Source of the DNA: Alopecurus myosuroides
Taxonomy: Eukaryota; Streptophyta; Magnoliopsida; Poales; Poaceae
Reading direction: 5' to 3'
Assembly (NCBI GenBank): GCA_028641055.1
Contig: CM054061.1
Coordinates: 33,332,333 to 33,396,332 of the forward strand
Length of the DNA stretch: 64,000 bases
Part shown: in pieces, positions 32,970-45,230 of the stretch
Layout of the letters: each line of letters begins with the position of its first letter
Numbering within the stretch: the first letter of the stretch is position 1
Translations under genes and position numbers: made by a program
Notes under the pieces: model-generated
Told to the model about the DNA's origin: nothing
The model's database searches: none
Seen by the model: the letters and a program-made list of their open reading frames with translations, nothing else

Positions 32970-35900
32970 TGTAACACCTGGGGTGTTCCCCCTTAGTAGA
33001 ATTGGTTGCTTTTGTTTTTCTTTTTGCATCACATGGCTCAGATGCATTGCATCATGTTTTCAAAACAACTGGAAAACTCAAACCAAATTAAACTTTCAAA
33101 CATTGCTCAAAATTTCCAATTTAAAAAGTGCAAACTAAAACAACTCAATTGTTTTTCAAAAAGTTTGAAATTGAATTTATTTAAATTGCCTGCTAAATAA
33201 AAATTTCCCTTTTGGTAAAACCCTAAGGGCAAATTAAATTTCAAATCAATTCCTTCTTAATGGGCATGTTTCAAATTGTGGTTTAAACATTAATTTTTTT
33301 TGCAAACAATTAAATTCAACAATATTTTCATAATTGCTTGAGCTTATTAAATAAAATTTGTTTAATTCCAAAAATTCCAAAATCAAACCTTATTTGGAAT
33401 TCAACTAACCAATTTAAAAATCAAACTAATAATTCAAAGTTTTGAAATCAATGCTAACATTTGCTTTTAATTTCTGTTTTGAAAATTAATACAATAATTC
33501 ATAAAAGAAAAACCCTAACACTTTTTCTATCTCTCTCTCCCTTTCATCCTTTACAAAAAAAAAGAGAAAAGGAAAAAATCAAAAGAAAAAGGAGAGAGGC
33601 AGCCAGCCCATCTGTTTTTCCCTCAGCCCACTACCCAAAGCCCACAGCAACCAGCCCAGGAGAGGGGGTTGTCGTCTTCTTCCTGCTATCGTCATCACTG
33701 TACGAACGCAGCCGTCGGTGGCCACGTTCACAGTGGATGCGATGGACGGCCTCCCTGCCCCCCCTCTCCTCCTATATCCATGTCCGGTGGGTAGCCCTAA
33801 TTCCCCTCTCATATTCCTTCCACAGCGCCGCCACCCATCTCTCCCTCCTCGCTGCAACACCTCCATGCCAAACCGCGCGCTCTAGGGCCCCGAGGGTGGC
33901 CGCCGTCGTCGTCCCCACGTGTACACGCCGTTCCAAGGCCATCCACCGTGTCCAGGGAGTGCGCCGTCGTCGACTACACCCTGGAGACGCAAGGTCTCGA
34001 GGTGAGACGCCAAGGAGCGTCCCCATCGAGCTCGTAGACCTCGACGCTCTCTGACCGCGGGAGCACCGCGACCGTCGGCTTCCACGTCAATTCCCCGGCT
34101 CGTCGGTGATCCTCGAGACGAGCCACCAACGGGAATGGAACCCTTGCCTCTTCGTCGTCTTCCTCGCTGCAGCAGCCCCCCGGTGAGCACCCCTCGTTCC
34201 CCTCGCTCTGCTTCCGCCGTCGCGTCCGTGTTGCCAACGCCATGGACGAGCAGCAGAACCACGCACTGGTCTCCGCTCGATCCCACCGCGCCAACACCCT
34301 CCTCCTAATTCCGCGCCGCCCACTGCACCCTGGAGCCACTCACCCTCCTCCATGCCGTCCATGCCGTCCATGCCATCCATCTCCGTCCCTGTTGCCTGAA
34401 CTCTGAAGTTCAGATTGGAAATTCAGTTACGCCCCGCACACACACCTTAACCTCCCTCCAGCACGCTTCCCTGACAAGATCCCGCAGAGCACCCCACTGG
34501 CAGCGAACCTTGCGCGCACACCCTAGGTCCTGGGTTCGATTCCCCCCCAAGCCACCCTTTTATTTCTGTTCTTTTCTTTTTCTGCCCGAATTTCAGAAAC
34601 ATAGATCTGAGGCATTACTTCTAAAATCAATATAAAATTAAATATTACTCCAATTTGAATGATTCATAATCTTGAGACCTTTCTATTAATGTCAAGTTTG
34701 CAATATGTTTCTGTAACAATTTTTGCACTAAATAATTAATTACTGAAAACGCAATAAAATTTGGAAACTTTGGAATTTCATAACTTTAGTTCTGCTCATC
34801 CAATTTAAGCAAACTTGGTCTCTAAAAATTTGTCTTAACAAACTCTACACATTGGTATTTTATTTGGGCATAAGTGAACTAATTTTGAACATGTTTTCCT
34901 CTGTTTACCAAAAAGGGCAGAATAAAACTATTTATGGAAAATTGCATAATAAATTCAATAATAACCCAAAAATTATGTTTGATAGCTCAAAATGTTCAGT
35001 GAAACATTTGCTACATGTTTTAAATATTTTCAATGCAATTTGTTTACTGTTTTCCCTAATTAAAAGTGGTGCAATAATTCAATGCTTTGATTAAATCTTT
35101 TAAATTGCAAAATTCATAACTTGCTCAATTAAATTCCAATTTCAACAAACAAAATATGTTTTCCACTCAAAATGAAACCACCTTTCTGATTATCAACTTT
35201 GTTTTGCAATTTGGACAATTAAAATTAATGTTATTTAATAATTCTTAAAAATGACAAACTAAATGGCATAATTAATAACTTTCAAATGGTTGCTCCAAAT
35301 TAAATACTCAAAACATGTTTTCCATCCAAAATTAAATGCCACACTTGAATATCAACTTTGTTTTCTGGTTTGCAATAATTAATTTGAATAATTGTTTCAC
35401 CTCTTATTTAATGCAATTAAATTAGTAATATGCTTAACTAAATCATTTAAAAGTATTTCTCAACCAATAAAATATGTTTTCCAATCAGATCCATGTCATT
35501 AACCTGTTCATGCCATTCATATTCCTGTTTGCATCCTGCCTTGTGCATTTTAGCTTTTGTTTTGTATGGTCACCTAAATGACAACATATGGAATGTCAGG
35601 GTGCATTTTAATTCAAGTGTTGCCCCCTTCCATTTAAATTGCTTAACTCATCTACTTTATTATTTTCCATGCTAAACAACAATTAAATTGATGGTTAGAT
35701 AAACAACTTGAACCAATTCCTATTTCTCCGGACTCCGGTTCCGATTAAATTGCTTAAGTTGTTTCCCCTGTTGCATCTTGCCATGTCATGCATATAAAAT
35801 AGGATCATGCTGGATCTTTTGCCGTAGTAGTAATTGTTGCATCCGGTGTTTCTTTTAGTTTGTTGCTTCTTCGCGGATAGGACGCTGAGATGATGTGAGC

Positions 35901-37515
35901 AACGACAAGTTCTGCTACCTCTACTTGCTGGATCTCAGGCAAGTATACTCACTTGCTACCCGTGTTGCCTTTCCTCACTTGTTACCGATGCTTTCCGTTG
36001 TTCTTATTCTAGCCTTTGATTCGATGCTTGTGTCTCGATCCTATTATATGTTTACCTTGCAGCCATGATATAGCTTTTCTTCCACTTCCTACTAACAGTT
36101 GTTTGTTTACCTTGTTGGCCCCCGTGTCGTAGTTGCATGCTTAGTGTTGTTTGCGCTCAAGTCTTGTTGTCCGTCTTATCACCTGTTTAGTTGATAGTTG
36201 GGTTTCAATTCAATCAACAACATGCTAATGTTTTGGATAATAATAATTTGATGATAAGGCACCGGCAGGAGGCCCGGGTTAGGGTTTTGGAGCCTGCTAG
36301 TGTCAAACTTAATTAGGAAAAGAGTCTTGTCTACTGATCCATGATGAGCGTGCTCACTGCATCCGGGTGGTGGTATGGAACCCCCCCTCGACTTAGACCT
36401 GATCTGCAGCTTGTCCGAAGAGCCACACTTAGTTCGGGTGTTCCATTTGCTCATTTGCATAATGGGTTGATCCCCCATGGTTACTGATGATGATGATGAT
36501 GCATATAGGGCGAGGCCTATAGTGCCGGGGTGTTGTGTCCTGCGGGAGTTTTGCACACCTGCGCTGAGTATTCGGCTGCGTGGCTGGGACCTTATAGCTC
36601 CGTGGATCCTAGGATGGGTTGCAGAGACGGTTTGGGTCGTGTCGAGCCAACCTGAGTTTTAGTTGGTGGCTCGAGTGTGTACGGGTACTGGAGCACACCC
36701 TGCAGGGATAAATCTTCTCGAGAAGCCGTGTTGTCCGCGGTTATGTGACGACTTGGTGAAAGTGCTGGCTAACAAGTACTCAGACAACTTACACCTAATT
36801 AATAATAACTTGACTAGTAATAGGAATACTGTCACAATAACCTGAACTTCACCCTAATCAACTGTGTGAGTTATCCTTGGGTTGCTTCCTTAGTAGGGGG
36901 TAACAATGGATGGGTATTGTTTGGTGAGTAGTTATAGTTGGTTTTGTCGCGCTATCTTATCCCCTTCTTTTAACCGGAAGTTGCAGTGCGTCTCTGTAGT
37001 TAGTTAGTGCAGCCCGCTGCCGCTTCTTTGCAATAATCCCTTCCTTTCCGTTGTACCCAAAGTATTTGTATCTTGTGATGATTGGTTACGCTGGTATCTT
37101 GTGAGTATGACTTGCCAGTACTTAACCGTACTGACCCACGACTCCGTTCGTGGCTGCATATTCAACATTGCAGTCAACAGGTTTGAAGTCTGACGACGTT
37201 AGCTTGGGAATCGCTCCGGCTTGGCCTGGGCAGCGATTAGACGCTCTCGGTTATCTTCAAGACTCTTAGTCCAATTTGTATCTTGTCCGTAGTCGGACAC
37301 TATGTTGTTTCTTCCACTGTTATTTGGATCTTTGTATTGTATCAGTTGTATCCTTGACTCGTTTGAGTCTTCTTGTATATACCTTTTCTGTTATTGTTGC
37401 GGGATATTCGTGAACTGTTGTAATGTTATCACAAGTGGCAACCTGGAATCGGTTATTATGTGGATTTTAGCGGAAATGCTGAAATCTGTATAGTGCTCGA
37501 TCCCGGGGCGTCACA
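32970..37515 (-). mobile_element. Solo LTR, about 4.5 kb (LARD/Sukkula-like)
   Basis: On the minus strand the sequence starts TGTGACGCCCCGGGATCGAG (37515 leftward) and ends GGTGTTACA at 32970, giving TG...CA ends. The flanking pentamers are ACTGC (32965-32969) and ACTAC (37516-37520), a near-match that fits an aged 5-bp target duplication. The 4,546-bp length and AT-rich, non-coding interior match LTRs of large retrotransposon derivatives, which encode no protein. No primer binding site or polypurine tract adjoins either side, so this is a solo LTR left by recombination between two LTRs. Frames inside it (for example 33461-34054) are not genes. Confidence 0.75.
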
Positions 37516-37520
37516 ACTAC

Positions 37521-38614
37521 CCACATATCTCGGGGACTGACCCGACCGCCGGCATGTGCAAGTACTGCGTCTTGATGTGCTGCTAGCTGCTGGTAGGGAC
37601 AATGAGTACGGCAGTTGGCGTCTCGTCAGCGCAGTGGTGAGGTGAGGTGTCTACAGGAAACTGGAACGGGTCAGACAAAAGTAATTGGAGAAGCAAAGAT
37701 ATCATTCATCGACTCCAACTGTTACGAGTGACTCCACCCCACGTCTCTGCGGATTTCATTGGCAGATGTTCGTCAATATCAACCCTGGGAGCACCATGTA
37801 CGTCCCTACCCTGGAGTGCCAGAACATGTACGTCCATCATGCATGCATATTGATTCAGCCCATGGCCTGCTTTAACGGCCCCAAGTAAATCCCCTCACTC
37901 TATAAGCTTGTTCCCGATTCATCCACGAATGACTCGATTCGAGGTGTAGAAGGCCAACCAGTTAACATGCATCTTGCAGGATTGTTGAATGTTTTTCTTC
38001 CATGCCTTCCGCAACTAAGTTCATAGACGAGTGACTGGTCATGTTATTTGCCACTCATGCATGATGCATGTTAATTGGTTGGCCTTCAAGAAAGTTGTAA
38101 ATTTCATCTTATTGCGCTTATCAGAGCAAAAAATCACGGATCGTTGTGGCACACGCGCTGTTGGGTTTCCATGATTTATGTTGTCCAAAAATTATAGGAA
38201 AAATCTTCCAACTTTTCTGACAGAAAATTAATTAGTCCTTCCAACGTACGAACAAGAAAAAACAGGACACGCGATTAGATCAGATTGCCATAACGTTGTT
38301 GAACACTTCAAAAATAATCCATTGATTCGTCAGCATTGCAGCGCAACCGGTGGGATGTTTTGCTTGGTTTCGCCATCCAAAACGAACAAAAATACCATAA
38401 ATTCAAAGTTACTACCCCCTACAAAAAAGGCCCAGATTCGGCGATCATCATGCCACAGTTTGGTGATAAGCATGACACGGGACGGTGACAATGCCAGGCA
38501 ACCGGTGGATGGAAAAGGTGATCAAACGACTAACTCTTCTGGCAAACAAGTTGATCCGTCAGTCGGCTCAGAGCCCGGTGAAGGTGAGCTCGGCGTGGCC
38601 TCGGGCGCTGTATT
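37521..38614. other. Intergenic with one hairpin
   Basis: Host sequence right of the solo LTR. A plus-strand frame at 37685-37888 (MFVNINPGSTMYVPTLE in its middle) has protein-like character but no recognised family or upstream exon. Apart from the hairpin at 37949-38087, I see nothing else. Confidence 0.35.
37949..38087. other. Imperfect hairpin, 139 nt
   Basis: The left arm begins GAAGGCCAACCAGTTAACAT and the right arm ends ATGTTAATTGGTTGGCCTTC. The outer 25 bases pair with one mismatch, and pairing continues with more mismatches for about 36 bases. The size and stem are in the range of a plant microRNA precursor, but could equally be a small foldback element. Confidence 0.55.
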
Positions 38615-39200
38615 CACTAGTAGAAAAATATCTATAGGATTTCAGCTTTAGTCCTGGTTCCGTTACGAACCCAGACTAAAGGCACCATTAGTACTGGTTA
38701 TGATCCCGACACCCTCTAGTCCCGGTTCATTTGGAGGCGTTAAGCTGCAGTGGCCGAGTACCTCGCCGCCTTGGCCTTATTGTTGCCGATTGAAACCCCT
38801 TCATGTGCCCCAAGGCGCTTGGTGCGTCTATGTTGTGCACGCCGTCCTTGCTCTTGTCGAGGGCGAGCCTACAGTGTGTCCACTTTTCGCATGAGTTGAT
38901 CCTGGTGAACACATGGAGAAACGCGAACTCGTTCTCGTTGTTTTCATGTTGATTCATGTCGAACATCCGACCACATGTACAAGTAGTGACAAGCGTCGTT
39001 GTTGTCCTAGCCATACATGCCTGCGCCATCTCCTCTGGTTCTTCCTCTTCGACCTCATCCACATCATCATCGAGCTCGTCCCCATCGATGTCGGCTTCAT
39101 GTGCGTCGGCCTATGTGTAGAACCCTGGGCAGGAGGCGACGACTACCAAGGCGCTCATGATGTTGTCTTCCATCTCGGCTTCGGTGCTGTTGTGTTGTGG
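38615..39200 (+). mobile_element. CACTA-type 5' terminus with gene fragment
   Basis: Starts CACTAGTAGAAAAATATC at 38615 and is followed by TAGTCCCGG-type subterminal repeats (38640-38730). No matching end with the same target triplet (ATT) was found. It is probably truncated around 39.2-39.38 kb, where sequence resembling a retrotransposon LTR (GACCCACAAGTATAG) begins. Confidence 0.55.
38727..39062 (-). pseudogene. Fragment of a Myb/NAM-associated transposon-linked protein
   Basis: A 111-codon minus-strand frame with FAFLHVFTRINSCEKWTHCRLALDKSKDG followed by a basic tail. In other grass proteins this pattern follows a Myb/SANT-like domain (the NAM-associated C-terminal domain, often misnamed glutathione S-transferase T3-like in plant annotations). 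The N-terminal DNA-binding domain is absent, and the frame starts in an acidic low-complexity run, so it is a broken remnant. Confidence 0.45.
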
Positions 39201-39957
39201 CGTTGATGACCCACAAGTATAGAGGATCGCAACAGTCTTAGAGGGAAGTAAAACCCAAATTTAATGATTCCACACAAGGGAAGCCAAAGAATATTTATAA
39301 GCCTTAACAGATGAGTTGTCTGTTCAGCTGCACATGAAATAGACTTGCTCGCAGTAGTTTATCGGTATTAACAGCAGCAATACACTACTAGGGAAACCTC
39401 TACCGCCGGCGCTCTAGTTTGGCTTACAGCCGGCGCCTTGGCGCGCCGGCGATGATCACGCCGGTGGTAAAAACCTACCGCCGGCGCCCCAGTCCGACGC
39501 GCCGGGGGTAAAGAACTTAGCGCCAACGCTCTGCTCTGGCGCGCCAGGGGTAAGTGTAGCGCAGGTGCTTCAGCCCAACGCGACGGGGGTATGGCTGGGT
39601 TAGCCCCGGCGCCCACACCGCGCCGGTGATAGGTCCACCCAGCGCGTCGGCGGTATGTTTTGATGTTTAAGAAAAATAAACAGAAAACCGTATATACATG
39701 TTTTATACTTTTACAGGTTATACTATTACAAAAAATAGCAGTAAAACAGGATATATATCTCACAAAATAGAATTTATACGGCACAAAACAAGTAGCTAAT
39801 ACTCATATGTATCACACACGGATATAAAAAGTTTCAAACCCGAATACAAAGTATCGAACTGAAGGCATAGACAAAACAAGTAGCTAAGACATCGATGATG
39901 GAATACAAAGTGATGGATACAAAGTGTCGGAAGATATCTAGCTAAGGAGATATCGAT

Positions 39958-40215
39958 CTAAACTAGACGATAGAATAGAAACGCGGAAACAATGAGCATC
40001 ATCGTGACGAAGATGGTCTTCATCCGCTTCGTTCTCGTCTGGCCCGCTAGATATGTCTCTCCCACTAGATAGCTCGCATATCGAGCTTGTGCCTCCTCCA
40101 TAGTGGTGTACCCCTTGTAGCTATTGTCGCTGAACCGGTGCAACTGTCTCCGGCAAGCCTCCCAGTCGTCGTATACTCCGGGAACATGTCCCCGGTACAC
40201 GACATAGAACGTCAT
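39958..40215 (-). CDS. Small viroplasmin/RNase H N-terminal-like protein with C-terminal membrane segment
   Basis: An 85-codon frame starting MTFYVVYRGHVPGVYDDW at a splice acceptor (TCCAAATAG before the ATG). The core covers about residues 3-50, with FSDNSYKGYTT and ARYASY, and matches the viroplasmin/RNase H1 N-terminal module. The last 18 residues (TIFVTMMLIVSAFLFYRL) form one hydrophobic segment with almost no tail, as in a tail-anchored protein. It lies downstream of the Ulp1-like exon on the same strand. The paralogue at 29429-29674 shares the domain, start position and hydrophobic C-terminus. Whether it is translated alone or spliced to the upstream gene is not certain; the in-frame stop at 40370 favours a separate product. 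Confidence 0.72.
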   Translation of the reverse strand: MTFYVVYRGHVPGVYDDWEACRRQLHRFSDNSYKGYTTMEEAQARYASYLVGETYLAGQTRTKRMKTIFVTMMLIVSAFLFYRLV

Positions 40216-40369
40216 CTATTTGGACAAGAAAAAATAGACATCAGTAGCTAAATCATATATGCAACAAGTATATGCAACAACGTAGCAAATTCAAATATGA
40301 AACAAGTATATGCAACAAGCATTCGGCTGCAACAACAAGTATACGGGCTGAGATATAAGTTTTCTTACT

Positions 40370-41030
40370 CTAAGGATTCAGCTTTGGCCGGAAGGGGCGG
40401 ATGCCGTCTAGCGAGTTGAATGGTTTCTTGTCACCGTATGCCTCTAGGAGGGCTTCTATCTCGTCATTCATTGGTGGTATGTGACCGGCGAAAAAGAGGC
40501 CACCCTTAGTGACGACATCGTGATGGATTATTGTGGCAATCTGTCGTTGGATCACCGTATCGCTAGGGGCGTTCGCCATGTCGATGCCTCTTCTTTGGAG
40601 ACTAGATGGCAACAAGAGGTCGTTTTCATCCTTCACGAACTCCCTCATATGAAGGATGGTGTACCAGGCGTCCATCCCACTCTCTGGGTGCAACTTCTTC
40701 ATACAGGCTAACGTGGTTGTGTGGACGCACCAGAGGCATCCTGGGCTGGTTTCTTTCCTTACCTTGAGGGGACCTGCCTTGGCGGCGAATCCGGTGAGAG
40801 CTGCGTCGAGAACAGACTTGAGGATGGTGTAGTTCTTCGGCTTGGCACTCCCCGAGTCGAGATAAGTAACGTGCGACTGCCGCGGGTGCATGACCAAGAG
40901 GACGCAGTACATGTCTCTGCACAAAACAATCCATGCGCCATCCTTAGATTAATCTTCTCACACACGCAAAACAGTGATGGAAATATACTAAAGAATGTAA
41001 CGATGGCTAGCGGTTGATCGTAAACTTACT
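40370..41030 (-). pseudogene. CACTA Ulp1-like (C48) protease C-terminal exons
   Basis: Two exons. The first ends FLMPYFP with a GTAAG donor (exon border 41030). After a 113-bp intron (40917-41029), the second exon (40370-40916) continues with DMYCVLLVMHPRQSHVTYLDSG. The core resembles the C48 (Ulp1/SUMO protease) region found in many plant CACTA proteins, where a VLLV-His stretch is followed by LDSG, but the catalytic His-Asp-Cys set is not clearly complete. The rest (KKLHPESGMDAWYTILHM) lacks a recognised motif. The 5' part of the gene is separated by an inserted LTR, and frameshifts occur further upstream, so the gene is non-functional here. Confidence 0.68.
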
Positions 41031-41059
41031 CGGGGAAGTATGGCATGAGGAAGGTTTCC

Positions 41060-42335
41060 TTGGAATTGACCAGCGGGTCGAGAGGAAATGAGGTGGGCAA
41101 GTGTGTGGAGGAGGGAGAGATCACACCCTCCTTTTATAGGGGAAGGGGAGGCAGCCAAGGGGTGGGTGCGGCTAGCCCATGGTGGTGCCCCCACCTCTTC
41201 CCTCATCATGTGAGTGGACACTCCACTCTCACCCACTCATTTGCCCATTATTTCACACTTAGAAAATCCAAAGGTTTTCCTTTAATAAATAAATAAAACA
41301 TTTTTATTTCTTTATTTATATTTGTTAATTCCATTAACAAACATTTGCATATAGCACCTCGAATAATTCGTTAATTCTATTAACAACCATTCGACGAAAA
41401 ACCCCTTGAACTATTTCAATTTTCCCCGAAACAATTTTGGTGCTGCCCAAAGTATTCTTCGATATTCCGTACCCTCTCAAACGCGTCATCGAACCTTAAG
41501 TGTATCACCCTACGGTTCGTGAATAAGATAGACATGATCGAGACTCCTCTCTGATCAATAATCAACAGCGGGATCTGGAGATCCGTGATGACTCCTATAT
41601 ATTCAACGATGATTCTCGTGATCGTTTGGACCAACATCGTCGTGAACTATTCCCTTTGTCTCGCGATATTTTCTTGTCCGAGATTCGATCATTGGTATCA
41701 ACCATACCTTTTTCAATCTCGTTACCGATAAGTACTCTTTTCTCGTTCCCATGATATAACATCCTTGTGATCATATCACGTGCTTGCAAGCGGTATCGAT
41801 GTGATATCACCGACATGGCCCAGAGTATATCTCTCCGTCATTTTGGATGGAAATTCCCACTCTTGATCCATGATTCTCAACTAATACTTTCCGAATACCT
41901 AACGACACCTTTATAGTCACCCTGTTACGGTGTGACGTTTGATGACATCAAAGCACCCTTCCGGTATCAGTGATTGACATGATCTCATGGTCTAAGGACT
42001 AAGTTACTTCGTATGTTTGATATAACAATGTAAACTTAATGACTTGATCGCATTGCTATATTCACTTTAGGTATATGTTCATCACATCCTTCTTCTAATG
42101 ACATGACCCTCTTATTAACAACATCCAATATTCATGATCAGGAAACCTTGATCATCTATTAATCAACGAGCTAGTTAAAAGAGAGGCTTTACTAGGAACC
42201 AATGTTTGTTTATTAAACACACATGTATCAACGTTTCCGGTTAATACAATTCTAGCATGAGAAATAAACATTCATCATAAACAAGGAATAAGATAATAAC
42301 CATTTTATTATTGCCTCTCGGGCATATTCCCTTCA
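41060..42335 (-). mobile_element. copia LTR (BARE/WIS/Angela type) inserted in the CACTA gene
   Basis: Read on the minus strand it starts near 42335 with TGAAGGGAATATGCCCGAGA, close to the well-known start of BARE/WIS/Angela LTRs, and runs through similar sequence to a TATA box (CTATAAAAGG, about 41133-41142). The end near 41060 is approximate. No primer site or internal coding sequence adjoins, so it is a solo or truncated LTR. It sits in what was an intron between the exons ending at 42484 and starting near 41060. Confidence 0.72.
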
Positions 42336-42483
42336 AACTGCATACGTGATTATATACATAGTCATGCATAACTCATCAATTACACTTAACACTGACTTAG
42401 CAAAATAGAAATGTGAAGGAATATGCATAAGACTGTAACACTCACTCTTGTCTGTAAAGAAATAGTATTTCACTACAGTGAAA

Positions 42484-45230
42484 TTATTTCCTCAAAAACA
42501 TAACTCTGTTATCCTCCGTCTCTTCAGCGAATTGCTTTAAAACGATATCATTGATGATATATGGGTCAATGAACCCAATGCCACCGTTTCCATTGCATTC
42601 CAGAATCTTCATCCTGCATAATATATACCGTGCAGTGAGGATAATATATATAAGAAGCAATGATCGAACTAGCTGAGGTAGATACTTACATACAGTAGGT
42701 GTTGATGATCGATTTGTCGAGGGCGTCTAGATTATAGAAGAAAAAAGATCTTCAAAATCAATAAACATCGAGTCATCGCGGAAGTAATCATGTTCTCTAA
42801 CTTTCAGCATGATGTTGTCTAGCCCATCTTTTGCGGTTTGGATATACCACGTATGCAGGTTGCGCTTCAATGTTGTCAAAGAGTTGAGCTGATTAGGTTT
42901 GACGATAGACTTCCCACACTAATATTTCCATGCCAATTCAGCGTTTTCGAACTTGTTGGATTGGCCTAGGAGTTGGTCAACTGTTATACCACAATCTCTA
43001 GCAAACCTATCAGCTGCTTCCCGATCAACTTGAGAATGTACGGTGTCCGACACCTTGAGCCGGGGGACCGATTGTTCTGACTGCTTCCCGAGCTGGGGAA
43101 TTGTTCTCCCCGCCTTCGTGGCTTTGGAATAACTCATCGTTAATCCGCGATCATAGTCATATGACAGATTCATCTGAACTTGGGACATCATCTCCAGCAT
43201 ATTCTTGAAGTGCTTCTTTACAGCCGGATATATTGGTTCCTTTGGTGGCTCCGAGGTTCTATTTCCCCACGAAGCCATCTGATGTTTCGTGTCCGCAGTC
43301 ACCCAGTCGTCTAACTCCTAGTCATTCTTATGGTAAGGCAGCATTTCTGGCAGCTTCTTGGCTTTCTTCTTCGTAGGACGTTTCTTCTTCGAAGAAGACT
43401 TAGAGGCCGCAGCCTTCCGCTTAGAGGACTTAGTGGGCAGCGGAGTCGGCTCAGGCATCGGAGATCGAGCCGGACTCGGGATGCTGACGTTGTCCATGGC
43501 GTCGACGGGCTACGTCTCGGAGAAGGTGGCGGCGGTGGAGTGCGTCTAGGAGAAGGTGGCGGCGGTGCACTGCGTCTCAGAGAAGTAGTTGCTTGTGTTG
43601 GCGATGGACTGCGTCTCAGAGAAGTAGGTGGTGGTGGTGGCGTCAGACTGCTAGGGGAAACACTATGCCACTCTTTTTCCATTGAATGATCGAAGTGACG
43701 GCCTCTCCAAGTGTCTCTACCCCATCACCTCCAGGGATGTCAAGCCGCATTATCCTCCAATTCGGCTGAACATCATCAACGCCGACACGAGCATAGCCAG
43801 GGGTAACTAGACGGCCATGCGAGGTCGCTCCCTCTACACAAGGTAAAGCATAGCCGTCCGCCACTTTGATGGATATGTTTGAGACTGACACGTAGAGCGC
43901 ATAACTTTTCTTCTCCTTGATTGCATCCATGGCCTCCGTCTGTGGAGGGGCATCAACAAGCATAAATGCAGCGGAAGTCGGTACCTCCGTTGAAGCCACG
44001 ATGCTTCGGTGTTGAGATGGGTCTGCATCGTCGAATGTAGTGTCTTGCGTCTGTGAGAGCCGGCCAGTAAGCTCATTAATCTGTTGTTGCTGCTTCATCA
44101 TTGCGGCTTCCAAGACACCCATCCGTTCTACGACCGCTTCCTCCTTCTCTATCTTTCCTCTCTCTCGGGTTCTATATGGAAAGATACAATCTTTTGGCCT
44201 GAAGCCAAAGCACCACGGATATCGTCCTCTGCCTCGTGTCCAGCCGCCATGTTCTGGATTCTCGAGGGCCTTTGTAAGCTCGTCATTCTCTCGATCAGGC
44301 TTGAACTCTCCATCTCTAACATCTTTGAACACTTTCTCAAGTGTCGCAAAGGGGACCTTTATTTTTCAGTCATAAAAAGATGCCCTTCTTCGTCAAACGT
44401 CTCCCCATGACCAATCAACCAATTCCTTGACCTCCGCGGAAAATCCTGAGTACCTGGAATGACCCCCTTCTCTCGTTGCTCTGCCTCGAGTTTGTCAAAC
44501 TTAGGCACTGCGACTCTGTAGCCACCTGAACCCATCTTATGGTGATATACCTTCCTTGCCGCATTTGTCGCATTCTTGGCTGACCTCTTCTTCCCCTTTT
44601 CAGATTCCCTGTACGCCAGAAATGCTGGCCAGTGTGCCTACTGGTTATCAAGCGGCCCCTCGAATTTTGGTACTTCTTTTTTCTTATGATATTCCTTCCA
44701 TAATCTTTTCTTGTAAGCATTTTCTTCTCTGTCTTCTCGGTATCATATTTTGGAAGACTGAAATGGTTCATCAGCTTGTCGAACATGAATTGTTTGTCCC
44801 GGTCTGCGACAAAAGAAACTGCCAGACGGTCAGGATCGTCTTCGTCCTTTGCTGGCTCATTCCATTCTTCAATACTTATTGGGATCATGTCCCTAACAAT
44901 AACTCCACATTGGCTTGTAAACTTAGTTTCTTTCTTGATGGGCCAAGCAGGTTCGCCGGATCGATAGACTTCATCGATTACCAGATGCACTTTCGAGTTC
45001 ATCTCTTGAGCCGGGCCTCATTTCGACCTCCTGATATACGATGTCGACGCAGCCTTCACTAAGGCTTGTTCTTCACTGGTTTTCTCCGGTTCCACATCTG
45101 TTCCTTGCAATTGCTCGTCTTCCTCCATTCCCTGACCTGATTCATTCAGGTACTGTGAGCCGTCGTCTTGATCACCTCCACCGTCATTGGGTCCACCGGG
45201 GAGTGTACTTTCTTCTATTATTGCAAACAC
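42484..45230 (-). pseudogene. CACTA ORF1 (plant transposase-24 type) with Ulp1-region exons, broken
   Basis: Minus-strand pieces in order: an acidic N-terminal part (45018-45230); 44415-45002, with CGVIVRDMIP and then, after a frame change, WPAFLAYRESEKGKKRSAKN and GSGGYRVAVPKFDKLE, the hallmark of the Ptta/En-Spm transposase-24 domain; 43643-44332, with NPEHGGWTRG and a coiled-coil-like VLEAAMMKQQQQINEL; a proline/serine-rich linker (43311-43682); 42919-43302, ending with AELAWKY; then WYIQTAKDGLDNI and LDALDKSIINTYCM (about 42690-42870, with a 1-nt shift in a T run), a donor at 42684-42688, and an exon at 42484-42613 with IGFIDPYIINDIVL. These accompany transposition in CACTA elements. Stops and frameshifts rule out function. 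Confidence 0.78.

Noticed and set aside
33461..34339. Several frames of 95-197 codons on both strands
   Set aside because: They overlap one another, have GC-rich low-complexity composition and lie inside the solo LTR. No domain is visible.
34520..34548. tRNA-like B-box (GGTTCGATTCC)
   Set aside because: There is no acceptable A-box, anticodon arm or cloverleaf around it, so no tRNA gene was called. It may be a decayed tRNA-like stretch within the LTR.
37685..37888. 68-codon plus-strand frame with MFVNINPGSTMYVPTLE
   Set aside because: It looks protein-like, but no family, upstream exon or start context supports it, and a neighbouring overlapping frame is equally long.
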